From Deinococcus marmoris (GTDB lineage: Bacteria > Deinococcota > Deinococci > Deinococcales > Deinococcaceae), in NCBI RefSeq assembly GCF_001949125.1, contig NZ_MSTI01000077.1, positions 62,001 through 126,000 of the forward strand: a DNA stretch of 64,000 nt. Direction: 5' to 3'. Positions 36,318 through 46,451 of the stretch are shown here, piece by piece. The notes beneath the pieces are model-generated. The model was not told the DNA's origin. It saw only the letters and a program-made list of their open reading frames with translations, and made no database searches. The position numbers and the translations under genes were made by a program. The stretch's first letter is position 1, and each line of letters opens with the position of its first letter.

Positions 36318-36881
36318 TCAGCCCTTGCGCAATCCAGGCTTCAAGCTCAACTCGGATTCCGCCGCGCCGAAGCGTTCGCGCAGGAAGCGGCCCTGGCTCA
36401 GGAGGCGGTCTGCGGTGGCGTGATCGTGGCGCAATGCCTCGCGCACGCCGTCTTCCAGCAGGCCCAGTTGCTCGGTCAGCAGGGTTTCGGGCGGCTGGCC
36501 CTGGCCTTCCAGCGTGCGCCGCGCGCCGTCCGTGAGGCTCAGGTAGGCGCGCAGGGTGTCGGGCAGATACGATTCGCGGGTTTGCGTCAGCAGGTAGGCG
36601 GTACGTGTGTCGCCATTCACACCGTCCTTGCGGGCGTCGATGACCATGCACAGCAGCTTCCACGCCTGGGTGCGCGCAGGTTCGGGCAGGCGCAGGGCCA
36701 GCGATTCCGGGGTCTCGGCCTGCGGGTGGGGCAGGGCAGTTTGTGAGGCAGCAGGCAGCGGCTGGGCCTGCTCCTGGGTGGACTGGGAGAGGGCCTTTCG
36801 GCCCGCCTTGCCCGCGTTGTCCACGTAAACGATGGCGGTGATGCCGCCAAAAATAACCAGCAGGATCAGGACAGCGATCAT
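36318..36881 (-). CDS. Single-pass membrane protein of unknown function
   Basis: This 187-residue protein has an N-terminal anchor (residues about 2-20, IAVLILLVIFGGITAIVYV), a linker rich in Ala, Gln and Pro, and a mostly helical domain (about 60-185) with no recognisable motif. AGGAGG lies 8 nt before the ATG. It faces the typA terminator and lies downstream of the SPFH gene with a 97-bp gap. I do not recognise the family. Confidence 0.6.
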   Translation of the reverse strand: MIAVLILLVIFGGITAIVYVDNAGKAGRKALSQSTQEQAQPLPAASQTALPHPQAETPESLALRLPEPARTQAWKLLCMVIDARKDGVNGDTRTAYLLTQTRESYLPDTLRAYLSLTDGARRTLEGQGQPPETLLTEQLGLLEDGVREALRHDHATADRLLSQGRFLRERFGAAESELSLKPGLRKG

Positions 36882-36978
36882 GCGGCGAACCTCCTGCGGG
36901 CAGGCTGCGGAAAGGGCGTTCGGCTCATTCCAGGCAGTCTAGCGCCCGCGTGGGACGCGCCGCCACGTTGCCGTGTCC

Positions 36979-37983
36979 TCAATTGCCGGGCTGGGTGGGC
37001 GTGGCTGAAGTCTGGGCCACCTTCGGCAGCGTCTGCGTGCCAAAGGATTTCAGGTCCAGCAGGAAGTTGCCGTCGCTGGGCAGCATCACGGTCTGGATGC
37101 CAGGGGCCAGGCGCTCGGCCACCGTGAGCTGGATCAGTTGTGGATTTTCCTTGAGGGCACGGCCCCGCAACGACAGCGCCTCGGCCTGCCCCTTCGCCGT
37201 GGCGACGGCGGCCTTGGCCTCGCCCTCGGCCTTGACCACAGCGCGCTGGGCGCTGATCTCGGACTGACGCAATCGGTTGGTCTCCACGGCCACCTGCTGC
37301 TCCGCCGTCTGTTTTTCCTCAATGGCGTTGGCAACACTCTCGGGAATCTTCAGCTCGCGCAGCAGAATGGCGTCCAGAACCAGGTTGTTGCGGGTAAAGG
37401 CCTTTTCTAGCTCGGTGGTGATGCTGGTCTCCAGTTGCGTGCGCTGGTTGCTGATCAGGTCGGCGGCCCCGAACTGCCCGATAGAATCGCGCACCTTGCT
37501 GCGAACCTGCGGACGCAGGACGGTGTTGATGTAGTTGCGTCCCAGTTCCTTATGCAAGATGGCCGCCTTGTTGCGGTCAATGCGGAACTGCACGGTCACG
37601 TCCGCCGTGATGTCCAGACCCTCCTTGCTGCGGGCGCGGATGGACCCCTCGTCGCTCTGGGCCGTTTCGCGCGCCAGCGTCACTTCCTGAAGGCGGGCGT
37701 CGTACAGCGTCACCTGATCTACGAAGGGCACCACGAAATGCAGTCCGGCCTCCAGCGGACTGGGCTTGACGCCGCTCAGGGCGCTGAAGACCACGCCTAC
37801 AAAACCCGCTGGGATGACCCGCACACTCTGCGACACGATCAGGCCCACCACCACCACGCCGCCGATGATCCAGCCCAGACGGGGCGAGATGCGAATCTGG
37901 GGTGTGGGCGGGGGACCGCTGGGATTGTTGACTGGATTGGGCCGCAGGGGCGAGGAGCCACGGTCATTGTCAGGATTGGTCAT
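36979..37983 (-). CDS. SPFH/prohibitin-family membrane protein
   Basis: This 334-residue protein has a Pro-rich N-terminus and one membrane helix (about 37-55). An SPFH (stomatin/prohibitin) domain follows, with VRVIPAGFVGVVFSALSGV and FVVPFVDQVTLYDARLQEV. A long coiled-coil (about 225-280, EEKQTAEQQVAVETNR) and a C-terminal TVAERLAPGIQTVMLPSDGNF motif complete it. Such proteins form rings around membrane proteases or microdomains. The start is probably leaderless, and a GTATCT precedes it. Confidence 0.88.
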   Translation of the reverse strand: MTNPDNDRGSSPLRPNPVNNPSGPPPTPQIRISPRLGWIIGGVVVVGLIVSQSVRVIPAGFVGVVFSALSGVKPSPLEAGLHFVVPFVDQVTLYDARLQEVTLARETAQSDEGSIRARSKEGLDITADVTVQFRIDRNKAAILHKELGRNYINTVLRPQVRSKVRDSIGQFGAADLISNQRTQLETSITTELEKAFTRNNLVLDAILLRELKIPESVANAIEEKQTAEQQVAVETNRLRQSEISAQRAVVKAEGEAKAAVATAKGQAEALSLRGRALKENPQLIQLTVAERLAPGIQTVMLPSDGNFLLDLKSFGTQTLPKVAQTSATPTQPGN

Positions 37984-38116
37984 GCCTACAGATACGCGGT
38001 CCACACGGTAGAAGTTGCGCCGCAGCGGACCAGACGCCCATTGCTGGCGTTCAGGACGTGGCTGAGAGACAGCGATTTCTGAACTGGCTGCTGAAGGCTT
38101 CCACGAAAATTCCAGC

Positions 38117-38152
38117 AAAGAGGGGAGAGGCGACAACTTCGCATCTCTCCCC
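38117..38152 (-). terminator. Terminator upstream of the SPFH gene
   Basis: The minus strand reads GGGGAGAG, a loop, CTCTCCCC and then TCTTTG. It ends the LolA-like gene transcript. Confidence 0.6.
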
Positions 38153-38166
38153 GGCACTCAATATTT

Positions 38167-38841
38167 TTACTGCCGGATGATCTCAGCGTCCTGCGGCAGT
38201 TTCTTCAGGCTGGCCACGCTGAGGCCGGAGTTGACCTTGTAATTGCCCACGTTCAGATCGGCCAGCGACTTGCCCGCGCTGCTGACGATCTGAATGCGGG
38301 TGGGCCGCCAGCCCGCCTCGGTGATGTACACGCGGGTCTTGTCGGTGGAGTTTCCGTTCTTGGGCACGGCTTCCAACTGAAACAGCCGCTTGCCTGCCGC
38401 GCCCGTGGTGGACAGCAGTTTCACGTCGTACTGTGAAAGCAGGGAGGCCGTGTTGCTGAGCTGAGTGAAGTCCAGCCCGCCGAAGCCCGCGCCATCTGCC
38501 GCCTTCTTGGTAGACGTAATAGTGACCTGATTGGTCAGGAACAGGTACTGACGAATCTCGTTCTTGTCGGCCACCACGATATTGTCGGCCAGCGCGTCGG
38601 GGGCGTTGAATTGCAGGCGGGCCAGACCCTGCGCCGGAATGCTCTTGACCGTGAAATCAATCTTCTGCGGGCTGGATTCCAGCGAGGCGCTGCCGCTCAG
38701 GCGAAAGGAAATATCCTTGGCGGCCTTCTGCGCGGCGTCCACTTTGGAGATGATGTCCTGGACACTCTGGGCGCTGGCGGAAGGAATTAGCAGCACACCG
38801 CTCAGGGCGGCGAGAACAGTGAATCTGAGAGGTTTGCTCAT
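38167..38841 (-). CDS. LolA-like exported carrier protein
   Basis: This 224-residue protein has a signal peptide ending near SASAQ (25), then [25 protein letters not shown]. The mature part has the half-barrel pattern of LolA or DUF4292-type carriers ([46 protein letters not shown]). LolA homologues carry lipoproteins or lipids across the periplasm. It is transcribed toward the SPFH gene. The start is the first ATG after a GC-rich stretch. Confidence 0.75.
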   Translation of the reverse strand: MSKPLRFTVLAALSGVLLIPSASAQSVQDIISKVDAAQKAAKDISFRLSGSASLESSPQKIDFTVKSIPAQGLARLQFNAPDALADNIVVADKNEIRQYLFLTNQVTITSTKKAADGAGFGGLDFTQLSNTASLLSQYDVKLLSTTGAAGKRLFQLEAVPKNGNSTDKTRVYITEAGWRPTRIQIVSSAGKSLADLNVGNYKVNSGLSVASLKKLPQDAEIIRQ

Positions 38842-38914
38842 GCCAGGAGTATCGCGTCCGTTCTCATGAGAAGGCGGCGCAGCGGCTGACGTGAGGTTCA
38901 CGCTGTAGAGGGGT

Positions 38915-39898
38915 TCAGGGCTGGTTGTTGGCTCCCAATGGCAGGCTGTAGGTCAGCCGTGCGCCGTACCCGGTCTTGCCGTCCACGCCCCGCCCGCCGC
39001 TGACGTTCAGCCCCACCTCGCCGCCCCCCAGAGGCCGGGTGGCTGCAATGCCCGCGCGCAATGGGGTGCTGGCGGTGCGCCACGGTTCGTAGGCTGCGTA
39101 CACGCGCACGCTGCTGCCGGGGCCGAACAGTTCCCCGGCGTCCACGCTGCCCGTGATGCCAAACGCCTTTGGCCCCACCAGCGCGTCCAGCCCCAGATTC
39201 AGGCCCGACTCGGCAGCGTAGGACACGCCCCCGGTGACGCCCAGGATGTTCTGGCCTGCCCGCACACCCGCGCGCCAGGTCAGCGTGCCGGTGGATTCGG
39301 TTTCCGGTTCGTCGCCGGGCTGCGCGCCTTCGTCGGGTGGCAGGACGCGGGTCAACTCGCGGCGGCCTTCCACCCCCAGAACGCCCATATTCTGCCCGCC
39401 GAACTCGCCGCCCGCCACGGCGATCAGGTTGCGGCTGATGCGGTAGCGGGCGCTGACGTCGGCGTTGAAGCCGCGCTCCCGGCTGTCGGTGGCGTCAAAA
39501 TTCCAGATCGAGAGCGGATCAACGCGCGCTGCCGAGGTGCTGAAGACAGTCGCCCCCAGATTCAGCGCTACCGGCCCTGCGCTGCCGCCCAGCCGCGTGG
39601 AGGCCCGCACGCCCCCCGCAAAAGCCACTGCCACGTCTGCGCGGGCCGTGACTACGCCCAGCGGCGGCAGGGCCAGGCTGCGCGCGTACCCCACCTCGGC
39701 GGCGCGGGTGGACAGGCCCGCCGAAAAGCGTCCGCCCAGCGCTGGAAAATCCGAAACCCCTACGTGTGCCCAGCCGCCGCCCTGCCCATTCCCAGCCTGT
39801 TCGCCGCCGTGATAGGACACGCCGAAGTCCACATTTGTCGCGCCCGCCGTTCCTGTCAAGGTTCCCGCCAATGCCAGTGCCATCCACCTGCTGTTCAT
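38915..39898 (-). CDS. Exported beta-barrel-like protein
   Basis: This 327-residue protein has a signal peptide ending at TAGA (about 20). The rest is composed of many alternating Gly-rich strands ([53 protein letters not shown]), and it ends [13 protein letters not shown]. The pattern fits an outer-membrane beta-barrel, but no family is recognised. A leaderless TACCCT fixes the ATG, back to back with the next gene. Confidence 0.55.
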   Translation of the reverse strand: MNSRWMALALAGTLTGTAGATNVDFGVSYHGGEQAGNGQGGGWAHVGVSDFPALGGRFSAGLSTRAAEVGYARSLALPPLGVVTARADVAVAFAGGVRASTRLGGSAGPVALNLGATVFSTSAARVDPLSIWNFDATDSRERGFNADVSARYRISRNLIAVAGGEFGGQNMGVLGVEGRRELTRVLPPDEGAQPGDEPETESTGTLTWRAGVRAGQNILGVTGGVSYAAESGLNLGLDALVGPKAFGITGSVDAGELFGPGSSVRVYAAYEPWRTASTPLRAGIAATRPLGGGEVGLNVSGGRGVDGKTGYGARLTYSLPLGANNQP

Positions 39899-39904
39899 GG
39901 GTGC

Positions 39905-39910
39905 AGGGTA
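39905..39910 (-). promoter_or_regulatory. Leaderless -10 (TACCCT)
   Basis: TACCCT on the minus strand lies 6 nt before the ATG at 39898. Confidence 0.6.
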
Positions 39911-39946
39911 GCAGCACACCATCAGCTTTTTCAGAGTCGAGGCAGG

Positions 39947-39952
39947 TAGGCT
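39947..39952 (+). promoter_or_regulatory. Leaderless -10 (TAGGCT)
   Basis: TAGGCT lies 6 nt before the ATG at 39959. It is divergent from the minus-strand -10 only 37 bp away. Confidence 0.6.
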
Positions 39953-39958
39953 AGCTGC

Positions 39959-40453
39959 ATGCGTCTCCTTGTTCCCGCCGCCCTTGCCGCCTGTGGTCTG
40001 GCCGCCTGTGCGCCCGCGCCCCAGGTTCTTCAGGTGCCCACTATCGAGGTTCAGAGCGTTCGCCTGACCCGCCTGTCGCTCCCCGGTGGGCTGGGCGGCG
40101 CGCCTGTGGCGGACCTGAAGCTGAAGCTGCGCGTGACCAATCCCAATGCCGTGCCCCTGAAAATGAGCAACATCGCCGCCACGCTGGTGATCGACGGCGC
40201 GCAGGTGGGTCAGGCGGAATTTCCGCGCGTGAATGTTCCGGCGCGGGCTTCGGCGGATCAGGAGGCCGACGTGTCCATTCCGGTCACGCTGTCCACCGCC
40301 GCCTCGTTCCTGAAGGTGGCGCGCGGTCAGGCCGTCACCTACCGTCTGGACGGCACTTTTACTGCCGATTTTGGCCCGCTGGGTCCGAAGAACTTTGGAC
40401 CGTTCACGCTGAGCCAGGGACAGTGGAAGCAGGCCCCGATCATTCCGTTTTGA
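39959..40453 (+). CDS. LEA14-type (WHy domain) lipoprotein
   Basis: This 164-residue protein has a lipoprotein signal with cysteine at C12 or C17 (LAACGLAACAP). The mature part has the WHy/LEA14 pattern: VQSVRLTRLSLPGG, then LKLRVTNPNAVPLKMSNIAATLVIDG and VPARASADQEADVSIPV. These domains are linked to desiccation or stress tolerance, which fits Deinococcus, but the role here is inferred. It is exported and probably faces the periplasm. Confidence 0.78.
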   Translation: MRLLVPAALAACGLAACAPAPQVLQVPTIEVQSVRLTRLSLPGGLGGAPVADLKLKLRVTNPNAVPLKMSNIAATLVIDGAQVGQAEFPRVNVPARASADQEADVSIPVTLSTAASFLKVARGQAVTYRLDGTFTADFGPLGPKNFGPFTLSQGQWKQAPIIPF

Positions 40454-40526
40454 GGCGAGCAATGGAAGGGTGGGCGTTTATCCGATGTGAGGGGCACTCT
40501 GACGCCGCCTCGCGGTCTCAACGCCG

Positions 40527-40532
40527 TACCCT
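40527..40532 (+). promoter_or_regulatory. Leaderless -10 (TACCCT)
   Basis: TACCCT lies 6 nt before the ATG at 40539. Confidence 0.6.
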
Positions 40533-40538
40533 GTCCTC

Positions 40539-41710
<1,172 letters not shown>

Positions 41711-41714
<4 letters not shown>

Positions 41715-42133
41715 AACGGCTGCTTCCCATCGCTCTGCTGCTGGCGGCCTGCGCGCCCGCCGTCCGCCCCCAACCCGTGCAGGTCTGGGAGGGTTCGGCG
41801 CGGGTGCTGTTGACCGTGCAGCAGTACCGCCTGACCTTCACTGTCAATCCGGTGAATTACGCCCTGAGCGGCACGCTGGCCAACCTCAGCAGCGGGGACC
41901 GATTTGAAGCGACGGGCACATTGCTGCCCGGAGCAGACGCGGCGGAATTAAGCGTCCAGATCACGCCGGGCAACGTGCCTCGCCTGAATGCGGGCATCCT
42001 GGGCTTCGGCATCAGCGGCGTGGCCCTCAAGTCCGACGCCTTTCTGAGCGGGCAGGTCAGGGGTGAGCTGTTTGACGGCAGCCTGCGCGTCAACGGCATT
42101 CGCTACCCGCTGACGCTGCGGCGGGTTCAGTGA
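41711..42133 (+). CDS. Small lipoprotein of unknown function
   Basis: This 140-residue protein has a TTG start overlapping the amidase stop. Its lipobox is LAAC (C14) after [11 protein letters not shown]. The mature part is beta-rich ([31 protein letters not shown]) and ends RLTLRR-like. No motif suggests a function. It is co-translated with the amidase and the following DinB-like gene through 4-bp overlaps. Confidence 0.6.
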
Positions 42134-42693
42134 GCGGTATGGACGTGGCTGCGCTGTATCTCTCGGACGTGCGCGGGCGGATGCGCGGCGTCAAGGCGCT
42201 GGGAGACGGGGCGCTGGCCCAGCTCGGGGAGGGCGAGTGGCACACGCTGCTGGCCCCGGACGGCAATTCCGCTGCCGTACTGGTGCAGCATCTGGCGGGC
42301 AACATGCACTCGCGCTGGGGAGGCTTGCGCGGTGGCTACAGCGTGGGAACCGAGGGCGAGAGTGCCGTCCGCAACCGCGACGCCGAATTTGAGGAAGGCA
42401 CGCAGGATGGGGCTGCCCTGATAGACCGCTGGGAGGACGGCTGGCAGGTCTTTCTGGACACGTTGGACCACCTGGCTCCCGAAGACCTGACCCGCCCGCT
42501 GACCATCCGGGGCGAGGTCCATACCGTGCTAGAAGCCGTTCAGCGGCAGGTGGCCCACTACAGCGGACATGTCTATCAGCTCATTCTGCTGGTCAAGACC
42601 CTGCGCGGCCCGGCGTGGCAGACCCTGAGCATCGCGCGTGGGCAGTCGGCGGCGTATAACGCAGCCATGCTGACTGGGCCAGACTCTACTTGA
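42130..42693 (+). CDS. DinB-superfamily (DUF1572-like) protein
   Basis: This 187-residue four-helix protein has the DinB-type N-terminus and a metal-binding-like histidine pattern: LLAPDGNSAAVLVQHLAGNMHSRW, and later QVAHYSGHVYQLILL. DinB relatives include thiol-transferases and damage-induced proteins of unknown function. It starts at a GTG overlapping the preceding stop. Its end overlaps the end of a convergent gene by 8 bp. Confidence 0.78.
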   Translation: MSGMDVAALYLSDVRGRMRGVKALGDGALAQLGEGEWHTLLAPDGNSAAVLVQHLAGNMHSRWGGLRGGYSVGTEGESAVRNRDAEFEEGTQDGAALIDRWEDGWQVFLDTLDHLAPEDLTRPLTIRGEVHTVLEAVQRQVAHYSGHVYQLILLVKTLRGPAWQTLSIARGQSAAYNAAMLTGPDST

Positions 42694-43102
42694 GCTTGTT
42701 CTTCTGAAACAGCGGATTGCCCTCGGACGGGCGTGGCGTGTTCACGGCCTCTTCCAGCGCCGTCACGATCTGCGCGACTTCCAGCGTGAAGACGCCCGCC
42801 TCGCCCCGCTCGTGCGCCCCACGCCACTGCTCATAGCCGCTCTGGTCCTCGGGCAGCGTCGCGCCTTCCTCCAGCAGTGCGCTCACGCTGGCCCGCAGCG
42901 CGCCTGCGGAAATGGGCGAGTGCGGCAGATCGGTCTGGACGCCGCCCGCCGTGTACGGGTTTTTCAGGTGCAGGCCGTCCACTGTGATGTGCCAGGTGTC
43001 CCCGCCGCCGCGCAGGATCAGCAGCGTGGAGGCGGCCTTGCCGGGGCGGGTGCGGTAGGCCCAGCGCTGGCCGGGGGCGAACGGCGTTTCGGGGGCGGTC
43101 AT
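42686..43102 (-). CDS. Conserved-looking hypothetical protein
   Basis: This 138-residue soluble protein has a start WAYRTRPGKAASTLLILRGG followed by THITVDGLHLKNPYTA and a helical C-terminal half (VSALLEEGATLPEDQ, LEVAQIVTALEEAV). I recognise no family. A leaderless TATCGT 6 nt upstream fixes the ATG. A 143-bp structured repeat starts 3 bp beyond that -10, in place of the usual -35 region. Confidence 0.5.
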   Translation of the reverse strand: MTAPETPFAPGQRWAYRTRPGKAASTLLILRGGGDTWHITVDGLHLKNPYTAGGVQTDLPHSPISAGALRASVSALLEEGATLPEDQSGYEQWRGAHERGEAGVFTLEVAQIVTALEEAVNTPRPSEGNPLFQKNKLK

Positions 43103-43108
43103 GGCCTC

Positions 43109-43114
43109 ACGATA
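43109..43114 (-). promoter_or_regulatory. Leaderless -10 (TATCGT)
   Basis: TATCGT on the minus strand lies 6 nt before the ATG at 43102. The structured repeat begins directly behind it. Confidence 0.5.
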
Positions 43115-43116
43115 CC

Positions 43117-43259
43117 TGATACCAATCACCGAAAATTCGGCTCCGTTGAGCCGGATTTTCCGAGCAGAGCGAGGAGGGAAAAATGCCAATCACAACAATG
43201 GAGGGGGCGATCTCGGCGCTGTTCCGAGATTGTACCCGGAATTGTGGTGATTGGCATCA
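43117..43259. repeat. Structured repeat element, family B
   Basis: This 143-bp element has terminal inverted repeats TGATACCAATCACC (43117-43130) and GGTGATTGGCATCA (43246-43259) with one mismatch. A third copy of the end motif lies inside at 43184, so 43184-43199 pairs with 43241-43256 as a long hairpin. That hairpin encloses ATCTCGG/CCGAGAT. A separate hairpin at about 43132-43159 pairs AAAAT.CGGCTC with GAGCCG.ATTTT. It resembles a MITE or REP doublet and has no coding content. Confidence 0.7.
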
Positions 43260-43307
43260 CCGCTTGAACGGCGTTCCAATCCAGGCGGGGAGAAGCGGCG
43301 CACCCTC

Positions 43308-43313
43308 TAAGCT
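43308..43313 (+). promoter_or_regulatory. Leaderless -10 (TAAGCT) of the four-gene operon
   Basis: TAAGCT lies 6 nt before the ATG at 43320. No good -35 is seen. Confidence 0.6.
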
Positions 43314-43319
43314 GCCCCC

Positions 43320-44282
43320 ATGCGAATCCTGGTGACGGGAGCAACCGGCTTTCTGGGCGGCGTCACGGCCCGTGAGCTGGCACGGCGTGGCCACACGGTC
43401 ACGGGGCTGGGCCGCGATATGGGCAAAGGCGCGGCGCTTGAGTCGGATGGCGTCCGGTTCCTGCGCGCCGATCTGCGGAACCCCGCCGACTGGCTGCCCG
43501 CTCTGGAGGATGCCGACGCCGTGCTACATGCCGCTGCCCGCTCCACGCTGTGGGGCCGCTGGGATGATTTCGTGGCCGACAACATTATGGTCAGCCGGGA
43601 GATCGCGCGGGCTTGTGCCGCACGGGGACTGCGACTGGTTCACATCAGCACGCCCAGCGTGTACAACGCCACGGGCCTTTCTCAAGACGTGCCGGAATCT
43701 GCGCCGATTGGCCCGCGCTTTGACAGCCTGTACGCTCGCAGCAAGTTTCTGGCCGAACTGGAGGTGACATCGGCCCATCCCGAAGCCACCATTCTGCGCC
43801 CACGCGGCATTTACGGCGTCGGGGACACCTCCATCATTCCCCGGCTGAGCCGTGCCCTGCGTTCGGGCCGTCTGCCGCGTCTGGTGCGGGGCGAGGTCCA
43901 CACTGAACTGACCCACGTTCGCAACGTCGCCCACGCCGCGCGGCTGGCGCTGGAGGGGTCTGCTCCCGGCATCTACAACGTCACCGACGGCGAAACGGTG
44001 CCGATCTGGGCCACGCTGGACGCGCTGGCGGATGCGTTGGGGGTGGCCCGTCCGAAGCGGTACATCCCGGCCCGTCTGGTTGAGAACGCGGCACGCGTGC
44101 TTGAACTGGCTGCTCGCCTTCATCCCGCACGCCCTGAGCCGACGCTGACCGCCAGCGGCGTGCGCCTGCTGACCCGCCCGATGACCCTGGACCTGACCCG
44201 CGTGCAGGCGCGGCTGGGGTACGCCCCGGTCATTCATCCACACGAAGGGCTGGCGGAAGTGCTAAGAGGCGTGCGCCCATGA
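43320..44282 (+). CDS. Extended SDR / 3-beta-HSD-like dehydrogenase (OleD-like)
   Basis: This 320-residue NAD(P)-dependent oxidoreductase has the Rossmann motif GATGFLG (7-13), the HISTPSVY strand, and the catalytic Y138xxxK142 in LYARSKFLAE. It resembles 3-beta-HSD/OleD enzymes that reduce 2-alkyl-3-oxo acids, although generic epimerase/dehydratase functions are also possible. It opens an operon with a metallohydrolase, an adenylate-forming enzyme and a KAS III-like enzyme, sharing a 4-bp stop/start overlap with the next gene. Confidence 0.82.
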   Translation: MRILVTGATGFLGGVTARELARRGHTVTGLGRDMGKGAALESDGVRFLRADLRNPADWLPALEDADAVLHAAARSTLWGRWDDFVADNIMVSREIARACAARGLRLVHISTPSVYNATGLSQDVPESAPIGPRFDSLYARSKFLAELEVTSAHPEATILRPRGIYGVGDTSIIPRLSRALRSGRLPRLVRGEVHTELTHVRNVAHAARLALEGSAPGIYNVTDGETVPIWATLDALADALGVARPKRYIPARLVENAARVLELAARLHPARPEPTLTASGVRLLTRPMTLDLTRVQARLGYAPVIHPHEGLAEVLRGVRP

Positions 44283-45124
44283 CCCACCTGCGTGTGATTC
44301 CCCTGGCGGCGGGCGAGTGCCTGAACATCTCGGCGCTGACCCAGCGCGGCGCGGCGTGGCGGGTGCAGACCTACCCGGCGGGGTTCGCGCTGCTGCTGCA
44401 CCCGTTGCTTGGCCCGGTGTTGTTTGACACGGGCTATTCGGCGCGGGTGCAGGCGTCCATGCGGCGCTGGCCCGGCGTGCTGTACGGCCTGCTGACCCCG
44501 GTGCGCCTGGACCCCCGCGAGACGGCGCTGTCGCAACTGGCCCGCCTGGGCTTTGCGCCGGATGAGGTGAGGGAGGTCATCGTGTCCCACCTGCACGCCG
44601 ATCATGTGGGCGGGCTGCGCGATTTCGGGGCGGCGCGATTCTCTCTGGACGCGGCAACCTACGCGCCGCTGCGTGATCTGCGCGGCGTGGCCGCCATCCG
44701 CAAGGCGTTCATGCCCGAACTGCTCCCCGATGACTTTGAGGCGCGCCTGCACCCGCTGGATTTCCAGCCTGCTCCGCCCGGTTTGTCGCCTTTCGCAGTC
44801 GCTGCTGACGTGTTCGGGGACGGCAGCGCCTACGCGGTCAAGGTGCCGGGCCATGCGGCAGGGATGATTGCGCTGATCGTCCGCACCACGCCCGAAGCGG
44901 TGCTGGACGGTGACGGCGCGGGCCTGATGTTGCTGGCCGCCGACGCTGCCTGGAGCGTGTGGGGTCTGCGCGAGGGGTTGGAAGTTCATCCGCTGGCCCG
45001 CGTGATCTTTGATGACGCTGCTGCCGAACGCCGCAGCGCCGAACAGTTGCGCCAGTGGCTGCTGGCTCACCCTCGTGCCGGGGTCTTCGTCAGCCACGAC
45101 GCGCCGGAGACTGGACATGTCTGA
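44279..45124 (+). CDS. Metallo-beta-lactamase-fold hydrolase
   Basis: This 281-residue enzyme has the dinuclear metal motif HLHADHVGG (H104, H106, D108, H109), a second His at H192 (VPGHAAGM) and a LAADAAWS Asp. The lactonase-like subgroup that hydrolyses acyl-homoserine lactones has this pattern. In the operon its job may be to open a lactone or thioester made by the neighbours, in place of an OleB-type hydrolase. That is inference. It overlaps the upstream gene by 4 bp and the downstream gene by 8 bp. Confidence 0.85.
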   Translation: MTHLRVIPLAAGECLNISALTQRGAAWRVQTYPAGFALLLHPLLGPVLFDTGYSARVQASMRRWPGVLYGLLTPVRLDPRETALSQLARLGFAPDEVREVIVSHLHADHVGGLRDFGAARFSLDAATYAPLRDLRGVAAIRKAFMPELLPDDFEARLHPLDFQPAPPGLSPFAVAADVFGDGSAYAVKVPGHAAGMIALIVRTTPEAVLDGDGAGLMLLAADAAWSVWGLREGLEVHPLARVIFDDAAAERRSAEQLRQWLLAHPRAGVFVSHDAPETGHV

Positions 45125-46451
45125 AGTGCTGGACCGTCTGACCGTTCTGAAACACGCGCTGGGCGAGGGTGGTTTGATGTTTCGGAACCGCGCCACGCTG
45201 GAAAAGCATCAGGGGCGGCTGGCGACAGGGCATCTGCGCTGGGTGGCCGCACACAGTCCCTTCACCGCCCAGCGGTTCCTGGATGCGGGTCTGGGCCTCA
45301 GCCAGTGGCGCGAGTTACCGCCCGTGGGGAAGGCGGAGATGATGGCCCATTTTGATCAGCTCAATACCGCCGGGCTGCATCTGAAGGATGTGCTGGAAAT
45401 CGCCCGCCGCGCCGAGGACACCCGCGATTTCACGCCCACGCTGCCCACGCCGCGCGGCCCCGTTACGGTGGGCCTGTCCAGCGGCACCAGCGGCAATGCG
45501 GGCGCGTTCGTGGTGTCGCGCGCCGAGCGCTTGCAGTGGGCCGGGGTGGTGCTGCGGCATCTGCTGCCCGCTTTCCCACTGGGCCTGCTGAAACGGCAGC
45601 GCGTCGCCTTCCTGCTGCGCGCCGACGGTGGCCTGTACCGCAGCGTGGGCAGCGGGCGGCTGGACTTCAACTTTCTGGACCTGCTGCGCCCGCTGGACGA
45701 ACTGGCCGCCGATCTGAGCGCCTACGGTCCCACCCTGCTGATCGGCCCACCCAGCGTGTTGCGTGCCCTGCTGGACGCCGGGGCCACGGCACAACCTGAA
45801 CGCGTGGTCAGCGTGGCCGAAGTCCTTGAGGACGATGACCGCGCGGCGCTGGAACGCGGCTTCGGCCCCGTGGTGCAGGTCTATCAGGCCACCGAGGGGC
45901 TGCTTGGCCTGCCCTGTCGGCATGGAAATCTGCATCTCAACGAGGCGCACGTTCACTTTGACTTTGAAGCGGTGGGAGACGGCCACCAGCGCCCCATCCT
46001 GACCGACCTGCGCCGTACCACCCAGCCGATGGTCCGGCACCGGCTGGACGATCTGCTGGTGCTGGCGGACGGGTGTTCGTGTGGGCTGGCCTCCCGCCGA
46101 GTACTGCGAGTGGCCGGGCGGCAGGACGACGCGCTGGATTTGCCTGGAACTCTGGGACGTGTCAAAATCTGGCCCGATTTTCTGCGTGGGGCCATGAACC
46201 GCGTCCCCGGCCTGCGCGAGTACCGGGTGGAACAGACTGGCCCAGCCGAACTGCGTCTGTTGATTCAGCCTCTCACTCCTGAAACCCGGCAGGAGGCGTG
46301 TGCCCAGGTTCGCCGCGCGCTGGAGCGGGGTGGGGGAGACGTTGCGCGTATTCAGGTCACTGTTCAGCCCTTGCCCGCTCCTTCGCCGGGTGTCAAGTGC
46401 CGCCGGGTCCGCCGTCTCTGGCTGTGTGGGGAAATGGGAGAATTGCCATGA
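45117..46451 (+). CDS. Adenylate-forming enzyme (F390-synthetase/PaaK-like)
   Basis: This 444-residue protein is a relative of phenylacetate-CoA ligases, matching the poorly characterised F390-synthetase-related group. The P-loop is SSGTSGNAGAFVV (121-133), an A5-like YQATEGLLGLPC follows, and VRHRLDDLLVL matches the adenylation core. The C-terminal part (HGNLHLNEAHVHFD) is typical. It could activate an acid or make a beta-lactone, as OleC does, but it lacks the long OleC architecture. It is tightly coupled to its neighbours. Confidence 0.8.
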   Translation: MSEVLDRLTVLKHALGEGGLMFRNRATLEKHQGRLATGHLRWVAAHSPFTAQRFLDAGLGLSQWRELPPVGKAEMMAHFDQLNTAGLHLKDVLEIARRAEDTRDFTPTLPTPRGPVTVGLSSGTSGNAGAFVVSRAERLQWAGVVLRHLLPAFPLGLLKRQRVAFLLRADGGLYRSVGSGRLDFNFLDLLRPLDELAADLSAYGPTLLIGPPSVLRALLDAGATAQPERVVSVAEVLEDDDRAALERGFGPVVQVYQATEGLLGLPCRHGNLHLNEAHVHFDFEAVGDGHQRPILTDLRRTTQPMVRHRLDDLLVLADGCSCGLASRRVLRVAGRQDDALDLPGTLGRVKIWPDFLRGAMNRVPGLREYRVEQTGPAELRLLIQPLTPETRQEACAQVRRALERGGGDVARIQVTVQPLPAPSPGVKCRRVRRLWLCGEMGELP

